From NCBI RefSeq assembly GCF_900188275.1, contig NZ_FZNY01000009.1, positions 117,934 to 181,933 of the forward strand: 64,000 nt of DNA, in the 5' to 3' direction. A program made the position numbers and the translations under genes. The DNA is from Dokdonia pacifica. GTDB taxonomy: Bacteria > Bacteroidota > Bacteroidia > Flavobacteriales > Flavobacteriaceae. Below are positions 10,620 to 17,908 of the stretch, in pieces. Positions within the stretch are counted from its first letter, which is position 1, and every line of letters starts with the position of its first letter. The notes below the pieces were generated by a model. That model saw only the letters and a list, made by a program, of their open reading frames with translations, did no database searches and had not been told where the DNA came from.

Positions 10620-10644
10620 GGAGGCCTAATGGCCTCCTTTTTTT
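10620..10644 (+). terminator. Rho-independent terminator
   Basis: The stem GGAGGCC/GGCCTCC with loop TAAT is followed by seven Ts, 34 bp after the stop at 10586. Confidence 0.9.
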
Positions 10645-10790
10645 ATGCATTATTTTCATTTTCAAAAAATAAGTTACCTGTTAATAATACACACTCACTT
10701 AAAAAAGACAGGCATTCACTGAATACTCAACAAAGACATCAAACCTTTTACTTCCTTTATGATCAAAGAAGCAAACAAAACAGTATTCAA

Positions 10791-11279
10791 ATGAAAATAA
10801 ATAGCAAAAAATATACATTCCTTATCGTATTAGTCCTAGGCATGATGAGTATCTCTTACGCACAGCAAAGAGGTGGTCAAAGACCAGAAAGAGGACAACG
10901 CCCAACACCTCCTTCTTTTGAGGAACTATTAGAAAAAATGGATGCAAATGACGATGGAAAATTAGCCAAAGATGAAGTAGAAGGCCCGCTAGCTAGAGAT
11001 TTTAAACGTATAGATACGAATGAAGATGGCTTTATTTCTGAAGATGAACTTCCAAAAGGAAAACCTGATCGAAAAAGGAGAAAAGCTAACAATAAAGATG
11101 GGCTAACACTCACCTCTGTATTTAAAGATATGGATAGTAATGAGGACAAAAAAATTGCAAAAGAGGAAGCAAAAGGAATCATTGCCAAACGTTTTGATGA
11201 ACTTGATCTTGACAATGATGGCTATATCTCAAAAGTTGAAATGAGTAAAGCATTAAAAAAAATAAATAAGAACAACTAA
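10791..11279 (+). CDS. Secreted EF-hand calcium-binding protein
   Basis: This 162-residue protein has a signal peptide (MKINSKKYTFLIVLVLGMMS, ending near SYAQ). I start it at ATG 10791 because the open frame upstream runs across the terminator at 10620. Four EF-hand loops are visible: DANDDGKLAKDE (51-62), DTNEDGFISEDE (75-86), DSNEDKKIAKEE (115-126) and DLDNDGYISKVE (139-150). The third has K instead of G at loop position 6 and may bind weakly. It should bind Ca2+ in the periplasm or outside the cell. It lies 11 bp before the YHYH lipoprotein, so the two are probably cotranscribed. Genes of this kind are often found beside YHYH and SCO genes. The function beyond calcium binding is unknown. 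Confidence 0.88.
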   Translation: MKINSKKYTFLIVLVLGMMSISYAQQRGGQRPERGQRPTPPSFEELLEKMDANDDGKLAKDEVEGPLARDFKRIDTNEDGFISEDELPKGKPDRKRRKANNKDGLTLTSVFKDMDSNEDKKIAKEEAKGIIAKRFDELDLDNDGYISKVEMSKALKKINKNN

Positions 11280-11290
11280 AATTAAGTGTC

Positions 11291-12064
11291 ATGAAAAAAC
11301 AAATCACTAAGAACATCATCTATACGTCTCTTTTTCTAGGACTCTTTGCACTTGCCTTTATAGCTTGTGGAAGTGACGATGATGGAGCAACTTCTTCAGA
11401 CGATGATACAAATATTACTGCACAACTTCATACTGCTTTTGCCGAGTTTGATACTGACGAAACCGATATCTACCTGGATGGATCTGAGGTAGTGATAGAA
11501 ACTACGGGACTTCCTAACCATACAAGTGTATATTGGGGAGAAGGAAATAGCTTATATATTGAAGAAGCAGACGTTGCATTAACTCCTTCTATCATCCCAA
11601 ATTTTGATGCATCTACAACCTTACGTGTTTCGGCAAGTCCAACCTTAGCAAGTTCATCTACCTCAACACAATTAGGCGCCATTGGAATTGCAGTAAGCGG
11701 TGCAGCTATCTATAATGACCAAGAAGGCAATGGCCCCCTAGATCAAGCTATTGCAAGTTTAGATTATACAGGAGGACATATTGGTCCCTCGGTATATCAC
11801 TACCATATAGAACCTAAAGCATTTTCAGATGACGATGACGCATTGGTAGGTGTAATGGCAGATGGTTTCTTTATCTATGGAAGAAAATGCAACGCAACTG
11901 GCACTTACCCAACAGATCTTGATAGTTCTGGAGGACATGTAGGAACAACGCAACATACCGACGAAGCAGAATATCATTATCATATTATCAATGAAGTATA
12001 TGCAAATCAATATTATATCATTTTTGCAGGCGATTATCAAGGAAGCCCAAGCACCTTTAATTAA
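11291..12064 (+). CDS. YHYH domain lipoprotein
   Basis: This 257-residue protein has a lipoprotein signal with lipobox FIAC (Cys26) followed by an acidic SDDDG linker. The C-terminal half carries the YHYH-domain hallmarks: GGHIGPSVYHYHIEP, a GVMADGFFIYGRK segment and a second EYHYHI. The clustered histidines suggest metal binding. It sits between an EF-hand gene and a MORN/SCO pair, and the presence of a copper chaperone downstream makes copper a plausible ligand. This is inference, because the biochemical role of the family is poorly defined. The start ATG at 11291 is directly supported by the lipoprotein signal. Confidence 0.85.
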   Translation: MKKQITKNIIYTSLFLGLFALAFIACGSDDDGATSSDDDTNITAQLHTAFAEFDTDETDIYLDGSEVVIETTGLPNHTSVYWGEGNSLYIEEADVALTPSIIPNFDASTTLRVSASPTLASSSTSTQLGAIGIAVSGAAIYNDQEGNGPLDQAIASLDYTGGHIGPSVYHYHIEPKAFSDDDDALVGVMADGFFIYGRKCNATGTYPTDLDSSGGHVGTTQHTDEAEYHYHIINEVYANQYYIIFAGDYQGSPSTFN

Positions 12065-12665
12065 GAGAGGTTTACTCTTTCTGGTCTTTTTAAATCTATA
12101 CGCTTGCGCGAAAACAAACAAAGAAACAATCACCGTTTCTGAGCAACAGATCGTATATAAAAAGATTAAAGAAATAGAAATAGCTAAAGATGCGCTTATA
12201 CTCCATCCTGAAAAAGGAATGTGGTATTATCAAGATAGCCCGTATAATGGATATGCAATACACTACGACACAAATGGAAACCTAAGAGAACGCATAGGGT
12301 ATTTTGAAGGTAAGAAAGAAGGGGTTGCCAAAAAATGGTTTGAAGATGGACAACTTCAAAAAACTTCTTATTACAGCGCAAATAAATTGTATGGAGAAGA
12401 AAAAATCTGGTGGTCCAATGGAACCATCGCTGCACAGTTAAACTATAACAACGGTTATAAAAATGGCACACAACAAAGATGGTATGCAAATGGTCAAATC
12501 TCTAGAAAGACCCATTATACCTTAGGAAAAGAAGAAGGAATACAACAAGCCTGGCTTGAAAATGGAAAAATATATATTAATTATGAAGCTAAAAATGGAC
12601 GTTCTTTTGGGTTGCGAAAAGCAAAACTATGTTATGCTTTGGAAGATGAAGTGGTACAGCGTTAA
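11991..12665 (+). CDS. MORN-type repeat lipoprotein (YwqK-like)
   Basis: From about residue 75 the protein has five or more MORN_2-type units of about 23 residues, for example GNLRERIGYFEGKKEGVAKKW, GQLQKTSYYSANKLYGEEKIW and GQISRKTHYTLGKEEGIQQAW. The N-terminus holds a hydrophobic stretch ending in the lipobox LYAC (Cys39 if ATG 11991 is used), so it is probably an outer-membrane or periplasmic lipoprotein. The start is uncertain. No ATG occurs close to the hydrophobic stretch, ATG 11991 or 12000 or a TTG near 12024 are possible, and all overlap the YHYH gene. Its stop overlaps the SCO start, which supports one operon. Annotators often call such proteins toxin-antitoxin YwqK family antitoxins, but nothing here supports a toxin partner. 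Confidence 0.72.
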   Translation: MKYMQINIISFLQAIIKEAQAPLIKRGLLFLVFLNLYACAKTNKETITVSEQQIVYKKIKEIEIAKDALILHPEKGMWYYQDSPYNGYAIHYDTNGNLRERIGYFEGKKEGVAKKWFEDGQLQKTSYYSANKLYGEEKIWWSNGTIAAQLNYNNGYKNGTQQRWYANGQISRKTHYTLGKEEGIQQAWLENGKIYINYEAKNGRSFGLRKAKLCYALEDEVVQR

Positions 12666-13302
12666 TAACATCATGCTTGTAATACTTATACTTTTAACTT
12701 CATGTCAAAACAAAGAAAATACGAGTAGAGTGGCACAACTCCCCTACTACCAAGATGCGCTTTTCACCCCAGTTTGGCTAGACAAAGAAAGTGACCAATT
12801 ACAAGAGTTTCATAAAATCCCTGAGTTTAATCTAGTCAATCAAAATGGAGAGACTATCACTCAAAATACTTTTGCAGACAAATTCTATGTAGCCGATTTT
12901 ATATTTACAAGTTGTCCAGGTATTTGCCCACAGATGACAGAAAATATGACCGTACTTCAGGAGGCATTTAAAACCGATACAGAGGTTATGTTATTATCAC
13001 ACTCGGTAACACCAAAAATAGACTCTGTCTCTGTTTTAAAATCCTATGCAACAACTAAAGGAGTCATAGATTCAAAATGGCATATTGTGACAGGTGATCG
13101 AAAACAAATCTATAACCTTGGAAGGAACTATTATTTTGCAGAACAAGACGTGGGATTAACTAAAGATGAAGATGATTTTTTACATACAGAGAATTTTGTT
13201 TTAATAGATAAAAACAGGCACATACGTGGTATTTATAATGGATTAAACACACAAGCCATAGAACAACTTATAGCAGATATACATACACTTAAACTAGAAT
13301 AA
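12646..13302 (+). CDS. SCO1/SenC family copper chaperone lipoprotein
   Basis: This 218-residue protein has a lipoprotein signal ending in LLTSC (Cys20). The thioredoxin-like SCO domain carries the copper-binding CPGIC motif (Cys90, Cys94) and the distal ligand in FLHTENF (His180). The family delivers Cu to the CuA site of cytochrome oxidase and acts as a thiol-disulfide protein. I chose ATG 12646 because it gives a normal-length lipoprotein signal. ATG 12634 is possible, and the longer frame from 12556 only reads through the preceding gene in another frame. It overlaps the MORN gene by 20 bp and is the last gene of the cluster. No oxidase genes are in view. Confidence 0.9.
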   Translation: MKWYSVNNIMLVILILLTSCQNKENTSRVAQLPYYQDALFTPVWLDKESDQLQEFHKIPEFNLVNQNGETITQNTFADKFYVADFIFTSCPGICPQMTENMTVLQEAFKTDTEVMLLSHSVTPKIDSVSVLKSYATTKGVIDSKWHIVTGDRKQIYNLGRNYYFAEQDVGLTKDEDDFLHTENFVLIDKNRHIRGIYNGLNTQAIEQLIADIHTLKLE

Positions 13303-13345
13303 ACTAGGGTTTACAAGCATATTTTAGCACCACAAAATATGTGTA

Positions 13346-13485
13346 CTATGGGGCTATCTGAAAAGTAACTTTATACGTCATTCTGAATTCATTTCAGAAT
13401 CTCATCAAAATAGTTAGCAATCTAATGAGAAACTGAAACAAGTTCAGTTTGACAAAAATCACATCTTTTTAGACAGCCTCATTTA
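13346..13485. repeat. Dispersed hairpin repeat, family 2, copy a
   Basis: The core CATTCTGAATTCATTTCAG with a second hairpin CTGAAACAAGTTCAG lies at 13376-13453. The flanks (GGGCTATCTGAAAAGT and TTTTTAGACAGCCTC) pair with each other, so the whole unit can fold as a long stem. Related copies are at 20100, 30612, 46311 and 63375. Confidence 0.8.
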
Positions 13486-13570
13486 TAAAAAAATGATGAG
13501 ATGATGAGTTAGCAGATTTGTTTTTTAGAAGAGAACTATTGATGATTGATGGTACATAGATAGTTCTTAA

Positions 13571-13600
13571 AGCCGAAGTAGGATTACTTCGGCTTTTTTT
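13571..13600 (+). terminator. Rho-independent terminator
   Basis: A perfect 10-bp stem AGCCGAAGTA/TACTTCGGCT with loop GGAT is followed by a T run. It lies 270 bp after the SCO stop and insulates the following promoter element. Confidence 0.85.
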
Positions 13601-13651
13601 ATGAATATACACGATTAGATTGCTCGAAAACCATAATTATAGTATTGATTA

Positions 13652-13692
13652 TACGTACTATTACTTATAAAATACGTATTGACTCGTATTTC
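13652..13692 (+). promoter_or_regulatory. Tandem CGTA regulatory element, copy A
   Basis: This is a 41-bp element beginning TACGTACTA and ending TCGTATTTC. Half-sites CGTA sit at element positions 3, 24 and 34, and a degenerate one (CTTA) at 13. It ends 49 bp before the start codon at 13742. The six other copies in the window keep the same 10-11-10 bp spacing. Confidence 0.75.
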
Positions 13693-13741
13693 ATACCTAC
13701 TACAACACCCCTATCTTTCGCCCAAGAAACCAAATCATATA

Positions 13742-15556
13742 ATGACAAGAAAAATTTCTATCCTACTAAGCTGTTTTTTTGCACTGCTATTTGTAGAAAA
13801 TATAATTGCTCAAGTTCCACCTTCGGGTCTTATTCCATTTGTATTTAAAGTAAAAACAGACAATGCTGGAGACTCTTCAAATAATCAATTTACCATTCCT
13901 ATAAATAGTAACCAAACCTACGATTATGATGTAGATTGGGAGTATGATGGAGATGTTCCAAATTATGAAGACGTAAATGTCAGCGGGAACATAACCCATA
14001 TATACGACTCTCCTGGAACTTATACGATAGCTATCATTGGGGTTTTCCCTCAAATCTTTTTCAATAATAGTGGGGATCGTTTAAAGATTATTGAGGTAGT
14101 ACAATGGGGAACAAATCAATGGACTTCTATGGAAGGGGCTTTTTATGGATGTGAAAATTTAGATGTTACAGCAATAGATGCTCCAAATTTAGATGATGTA
14201 ACCTCTATGAGAGCCATGTTTCGTGGGTGTACAAATTTGATAGGAACAGAAAGTTTCAATACTTGGGATGTAAGTCAGATAACAACCATGAGGGATATGT
14301 TTGCCTACGCTCGAAATTTCAATCAACCACTTAATCATTGGAATGTTAGCGAAGTAACATCGATGTCTTCAATGTTTAATGGTGCTACCATTTTTAATCA
14401 AGACCTTACCTGGAATGTCTCAAAAGTAACAGACATGAGTGGTATGTTTTTTTCTGCACGCGATTTTAATGGAGATATTACAGAATGGAACACAAGTTCT
14501 TTAGATTTCATGTTTAGTATGTTCTGGGGGGCAACAAATTTTAATCAAGACATTGGCAATTGGGATGTGAGTAGTGCACGATATATGTCATACACATTTA
14601 GATTAGCTTCTTCTTTTGATCAAAACCTTGGGAATTGGGATATTACTAATGTTAGAAATATAGGATCAATGTTTAGTGGTGCAGGTTTATCTACTACAAA
14701 TTATGATCTTACATTAATAGGATGGGCTACAGACAATAGTGGGCTCGAAGCTGATGGAGAAGATGACATTCCAACAGCGCTTACTTTTCACGGAGGGAAT
14801 AGTCAATATTGTGAGAGCGAGACTAAAAGACAAGAATTGATAGACATTTATGAATGGGAAATTGAAGACGGTAACTTACATCCCAATTGTGGAAACATTG
14901 AACTGAGTTTAAAAGTGTATTTACAAGGAGCCATAACAAATCCTCATATTGGAGAAGAACATCTAATGAGAGATGATCTGCGAGTAGCAGGAGTACTTCC
15001 TATAACAAGCCCTTATACAGATAATGCTACAATTGACCCTATTGTATTAAACACATCAGGAAGCGATGCTATTGTAGATTGGGTCTGGATAGAATTACGA
15101 GATGCAACTGATCAGAACTTGGTTATTAATGCACAATCAGCATTACTACAACGTGATGGAGATGTCGTAAGTACAGATGGGACTTCGGAGCTAGTATTTT
15201 TAAACACACCTGATGATTACAGTATCGTAGTTCAACATCGTAATCATTTAGGAATCTTAACCAATAGTGTTATGTCACTTGCCCTTGATACGTATGTTGA
15301 CTTTACGTCAAGTAATAGTTTAGTTACTGGAGGAGAATTAGCCTTAATCAACATGAATAATGGAATTTTTGCTATGTATGCGGGAGATGCAAATACAGAT
15401 GGAAACATCCTAAATACAGATATTAATAATGCAATCTCTGTATCAGGAAATATTAATAGTTATTTAGGAGCAGACGCCAATATGGATGGAAATGTTCTCA
15501 ATACAGATATCGTGCTCTTTATCCAACCTAATGCAGGACGTATTCAACAATTTTAA
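13742..15556 (+). CDS. Secreted DUF285/BspA-like protein with dockerin-like C-terminal module
   Basis: This 604-residue protein has a signal peptide (MTRKISILLSCFFALLFVEN, ending near IIAQ). ATG 13742 is preferred over the longer frame from 13679, which would run into the regulatory element. An N-terminal PKD-like part (about 25-125) is followed by DUF285 repeats (about 130-330) of about 25 residues with motifs such as WDVSQITTMRDMF and FNQDIGNWDVSSARYM. Family members are surface proteins of bacteria and mycoplasmas with BspA-like repeats. The last 220 residues are the module shared with the proteins at 20338, 26954 and 30838. That module contains two calcium-loop-like motifs, DANTDGNILNTD and DANMDGNVLNTD, and ends NAGRIQQF. 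There is no type-A T9SS tail. Surface location is inferred. Confidence 0.9.
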   Translation: MTRKISILLSCFFALLFVENIIAQVPPSGLIPFVFKVKTDNAGDSSNNQFTIPINSNQTYDYDVDWEYDGDVPNYEDVNVSGNITHIYDSPGTYTIAIIGVFPQIFFNNSGDRLKIIEVVQWGTNQWTSMEGAFYGCENLDVTAIDAPNLDDVTSMRAMFRGCTNLIGTESFNTWDVSQITTMRDMFAYARNFNQPLNHWNVSEVTSMSSMFNGATIFNQDLTWNVSKVTDMSGMFFSARDFNGDITEWNTSSLDFMFSMFWGATNFNQDIGNWDVSSARYMSYTFRLASSFDQNLGNWDITNVRNIGSMFSGAGLSTTNYDLTLIGWATDNSGLEADGEDDIPTALTFHGGNSQYCESETKRQELIDIYEWEIEDGNLHPNCGNIELSLKVYLQGAITNPHIGEEHLMRDDLRVAGVLPITSPYTDNATIDPIVLNTSGSDAIVDWVWIELRDATDQNLVINAQSALLQRDGDVVSTDGTSELVFLNTPDDYSIVVQHRNHLGILTNSVMSLALDTYVDFTSSNSLVTGGELALINMNNGIFAMYAGDANTDGNILNTDINNAISVSGNINSYLGADANMDGNVLNTDIVLFIQPNAGRIQQF

Positions 15557-15584
15557 AACTATAATATTCTGATTACTCCTTTTA

Positions 15585-15710
15585 TACGCTTTCAAGGAAC
15601 TGTAAGTGACGAAGAAGTTTATACTGAGCGAAAGTCGAAGTGCGAAAGCGTGTTTCTAAAACCTTTAGGCTGGTTCACAATAGCAGGGAGAACTGAGCAT
15701 TAAAGCGTAA
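15585..15710. repeat. Dispersed 65-bp-type repeat, family 1, degenerate copy a
   Basis: It begins TACGCTTTC and ends TTAAAGCGTAA. The interior is longer and more diverged than in the other copies but keeps GGTTCACAA and the purine-rich GCAGGGAGAACTGAGC stretch. Confidence 0.55.
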
Positions 15711-15808
15711 ATGAAAAACAAACACTACATATTCAAAAAAGTATAGCGAACTCATAAATAAAAGGCTGTCTTAAGTTAGAGAGGGATAAAGTTTAATTGT
15801 CAGCCTGT

Positions 15809-15834
15809 ACCTCCTTGTCAACAGGCAAGGAGGT
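15809..15834. repeat. Inverted repeat ACCTCCTTG/CAAGGAGGT
   Basis: A perfect 9-bp stem with an 8-base loop sits in the gap between the DUF285-like gene and the first kinase. It could act as a weak terminator for 13742-15556. Confidence 0.5.
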
Positions 15835-15867
15835 TCTTTCAAAAAAAAGAAAACACACTATTTTATA

Positions 15868-15908
15868 TACGTAGTACCACGTATATAATACGTATTGCCC
15901 CTTATTTT
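15868..15908 (+). promoter_or_regulatory. Tandem CGTA regulatory element, copy B
   Basis: The element has CGTA half-sites at positions 3, 13 and 24 and a degenerate CTTA at 34. It is followed by a leader (ATATCTTGCC at 15928) resembling the leaders of copies C, E and F. An intrinsic terminator at 16014 lies between it and the kinase start at 16106. Confidence 0.7.
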
Positions 15909-15936
15909 TTAGTATATCATCGATAGAATATCTTGC

Positions 15937-15959
15937 CTTTTGTTAAAATTTAACAAAAG
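15937..15959. repeat. Perfect 11-bp inverted repeat in the copy B leader
   Basis: CTTTTGTTAAA and TTTAACAAAAG are separated by one A. It may be a regulator site or an RNA hairpin. Confidence 0.5.
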
Positions 15960-16013
15960 AGCAATTACAATAGTAAGTAGGTTTGTTGTGGAAGGTGGCA
16001 CTATAAACCGAGG

Positions 16014-16043
16014 AAAGGAGGCTCTTTATACGCCTCCTTTTTT
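16014..16043 (+). terminator. Rho-independent terminator
   Basis: The 9-bp stem AAAGGAGGC/GCCTCCTTT is followed by a run of Ts. It lies 63 bp before the first kinase start. Confidence 0.85.
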
Positions 16044-16105
16044 AATTTATAAATGAAAAAAATAAACGTTGAAAGAATTTGTATTTTTAGAACTTAACCA
16101 TTGCC

Positions 16106-17908
16106 ATGTATAAAACCATTTTAAAATATCATAGCCTTATTTGGTTTTTAATCTATGGGATGGTTTCTGCGCAAACACCTTCTATTAATCAGCGTTCTGA
16201 AAAAGAAATACGTAACATCATAAGTGATAACGATAAAACAAGCCTCTATGATAAGGCAACCCTTGAAAAAAAGCTCATCCGATATTACCAAGGGCTTCAT
16301 ATCATAGATCAAGTACATGACAGTATTAAGGTTACTTTTTACAAATCATATACAAGCATTTTATCAAAAAACAATCTATTTAAAGAAGCCAATAAAAATG
16401 CAAAAAAGGCAATTCCTTTAATTAGAAAGGTATATCCAGAAAATTTTGAATTAGAAAAGGATGTCTACGCAGACCTAGCTTCAAATTATATCAATCTTCA
16501 AAATTATGATAGTACCACATGGGCTTATAAAAAAATGATTGATATAGATCTTAAACATCCCAAAAAACTCTCCCCCTTAATCTCTATGAATAATTTAGGG
16601 TTCCATTATTACAATCATAAGAAATATGACTCTGCCTTATATTATTTTTCAAAGAAAATAGACTATGAAGATATTTTACATTTACAAGGAAACTTTAATT
16701 GGAGTCTTAATGACAATATTGCCCTAGTATATAGAGCACAAAACAGACTTTCGGAAGCTAAAAAACTCTTCATAGAAAATTATAATTTTTATGCAAATCA
16801 ACAGTTGGTAGATGGAAGGAAAGAGCGCCGATATAGAGCAGGCTTGCAATGGGCTGATATCGAAATACGACAAGGAAATTTTGTGAAAGCTCAAGAACTT
16901 ATTACAGATATTGAAAAAAGCCTTCATAAAGAAATCAATTATACAAAGTATACAGAATCATTATTACTATTTCTCAAAACAAAAAGAAGTTTCGCGAAAG
17001 CGAAAAAGAATTTCCAAGAAGCAAACCAATTAGCTGAAAGTTACCATCATCTTAAAGATAGCCTTACGGCTGTAGAAGTAAATCAACAACAAAATGATCT
17101 TAGCTTATTAAGAGATGCTGCCCTACAGAACGCTTCTCAAATGCTCTTAAAAGAACAAATCATCAGTAGGATTGAAACAGAAAATCTACAACAAAAATCG
17201 ACAAGGATCTATGGATTATTAATCATTGGCTTTTTGATGACTTTATTGGTTTCTGGGTATATACTCTACAAGAGAAAGCAACAATTTTCTAAAAAAGCAC
17301 AAGAACTTCAAACGCAATATGCGCATAGTCTTATTCAGAATCAAGAAAAAGAACGAATTCGGGTAGCACAGGAATTACATAATAGCGTGGGGCAAAAACT
17401 AGTATTACTATCCAAAAAAACAACGCTTTCTGAAGACCAGGAAGCGCAAGATTTAGCTAAAAATACCCTAGAAGAATTGCGAAGTATTTCGAGAAGTTTA
17501 CACCCTATTACGCTGGAAAATTTAGGACTTACAAAAGCTTTAGAATCATTAATAGATGATATGGATGCAAAATCTACAATATTCTTCACACATCAGATAG
17601 CAACCATTGATCATCTATTTGATCAAAAGGCGACACTCCACATCTATCGTATTATTCAGGAATTATTAGATAACTTGGTAAAACACTCAAACGCAAAAGC
17701 TGCCTCTATACATATCACACATAAGTACAATACTGTTAGAGCAATTATTTCCGACAATGGAAAAGGATTTGATGTTACTGCACAACAAAAAAATGTAGGA
17801 CTCAGTACATTACGAGAAAGAACAAAAATTTTAGATGCACATATCGATTTTGATAGTGATACTAATAAAGGGACTGTGATATCTCTAAATATCCCTATAA
17901 CAATATGA
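16106..17908 (+). CDS. TPR-containing sensor histidine kinase (HisKA_3 type), 1
   Basis: This 600-residue protein has a signal-like N-terminus (LIWFLIYGMVSAQ) and a periplasmic TPR sensor region (about 40-340). One membrane helix (about 369-387) is followed by a HisKA_3 dimerisation domain with the phospho-acceptor His425 in QELHNSVGQK, and a HATPase_c domain (about 510-600) with DNGKGF at 550-555. Such kinases phosphorylate LuxR/NarL-type regulators. No regulator is adjacent. The stop codon overlaps the next kinase start by four bases (ATGA), so the two are translationally coupled. A partial copy of the dispersed palindrome is read as FAKAK near residue 297. The signal sensed is unknown. Promoter element B lies upstream but is separated from the gene by a terminator. 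Confidence 0.92.
   Translation: MYKTILKYHSLIWFLIYGMVSAQTPSINQRSEKEIRNIISDNDKTSLYDKATLEKKLIRYYQGLHIIDQVHDSIKVTFYKSYTSILSKNNLFKEANKNAKKAIPLIRKVYPENFELEKDVYADLASNYINLQNYDSTTWAYKKMIDIDLKHPKKLSPLISMNNLGFHYYNHKKYDSALYYFSKKIDYEDILHLQGNFNWSLNDNIALVYRAQNRLSEAKKLFIENYNFYANQQLVDGRKERRYRAGLQWADIEIRQGNFVKAQELITDIEKSLHKEINYTKYTESLLLFLKTKRSFAKAKKNFQEANQLAESYHHLKDSLTAVEVNQQQNDLSLLRDAALQNASQMLLKEQIISRIETENLQQKSTRIYGLLIIGFLMTLLVSGYILYKRKQQFSKKAQELQTQYAHSLIQNQEKERIRVAQELHNSVGQKLVLLSKKTTLSEDQEAQDLAKNTLEELRSISRSLHPITLENLGLTKALESLIDDMDAKSTIFFTHQIATIDHLFDQKATLHIYRIIQELLDNLVKHSNAKAASIHITHKYNTVRAIISDNGKGFDVTAQQKNVGLSTLRERTKILDAHIDFDSDTNKGTVISLNIPITI

Larger units (their letters stand above)
15909..16043 (+). ncRNA. 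Possible short transcript between element B and a terminator
   Basis: The region runs from just after promoter element B to the terminator at 16014-16043. It holds no plausible ORF and would yield an RNA of about 130 nt. The alternative is a scar left where a surface-protein gene was deleted, because both ends resemble the ends of such genes. No expression evidence is available. Confidence 0.25.
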
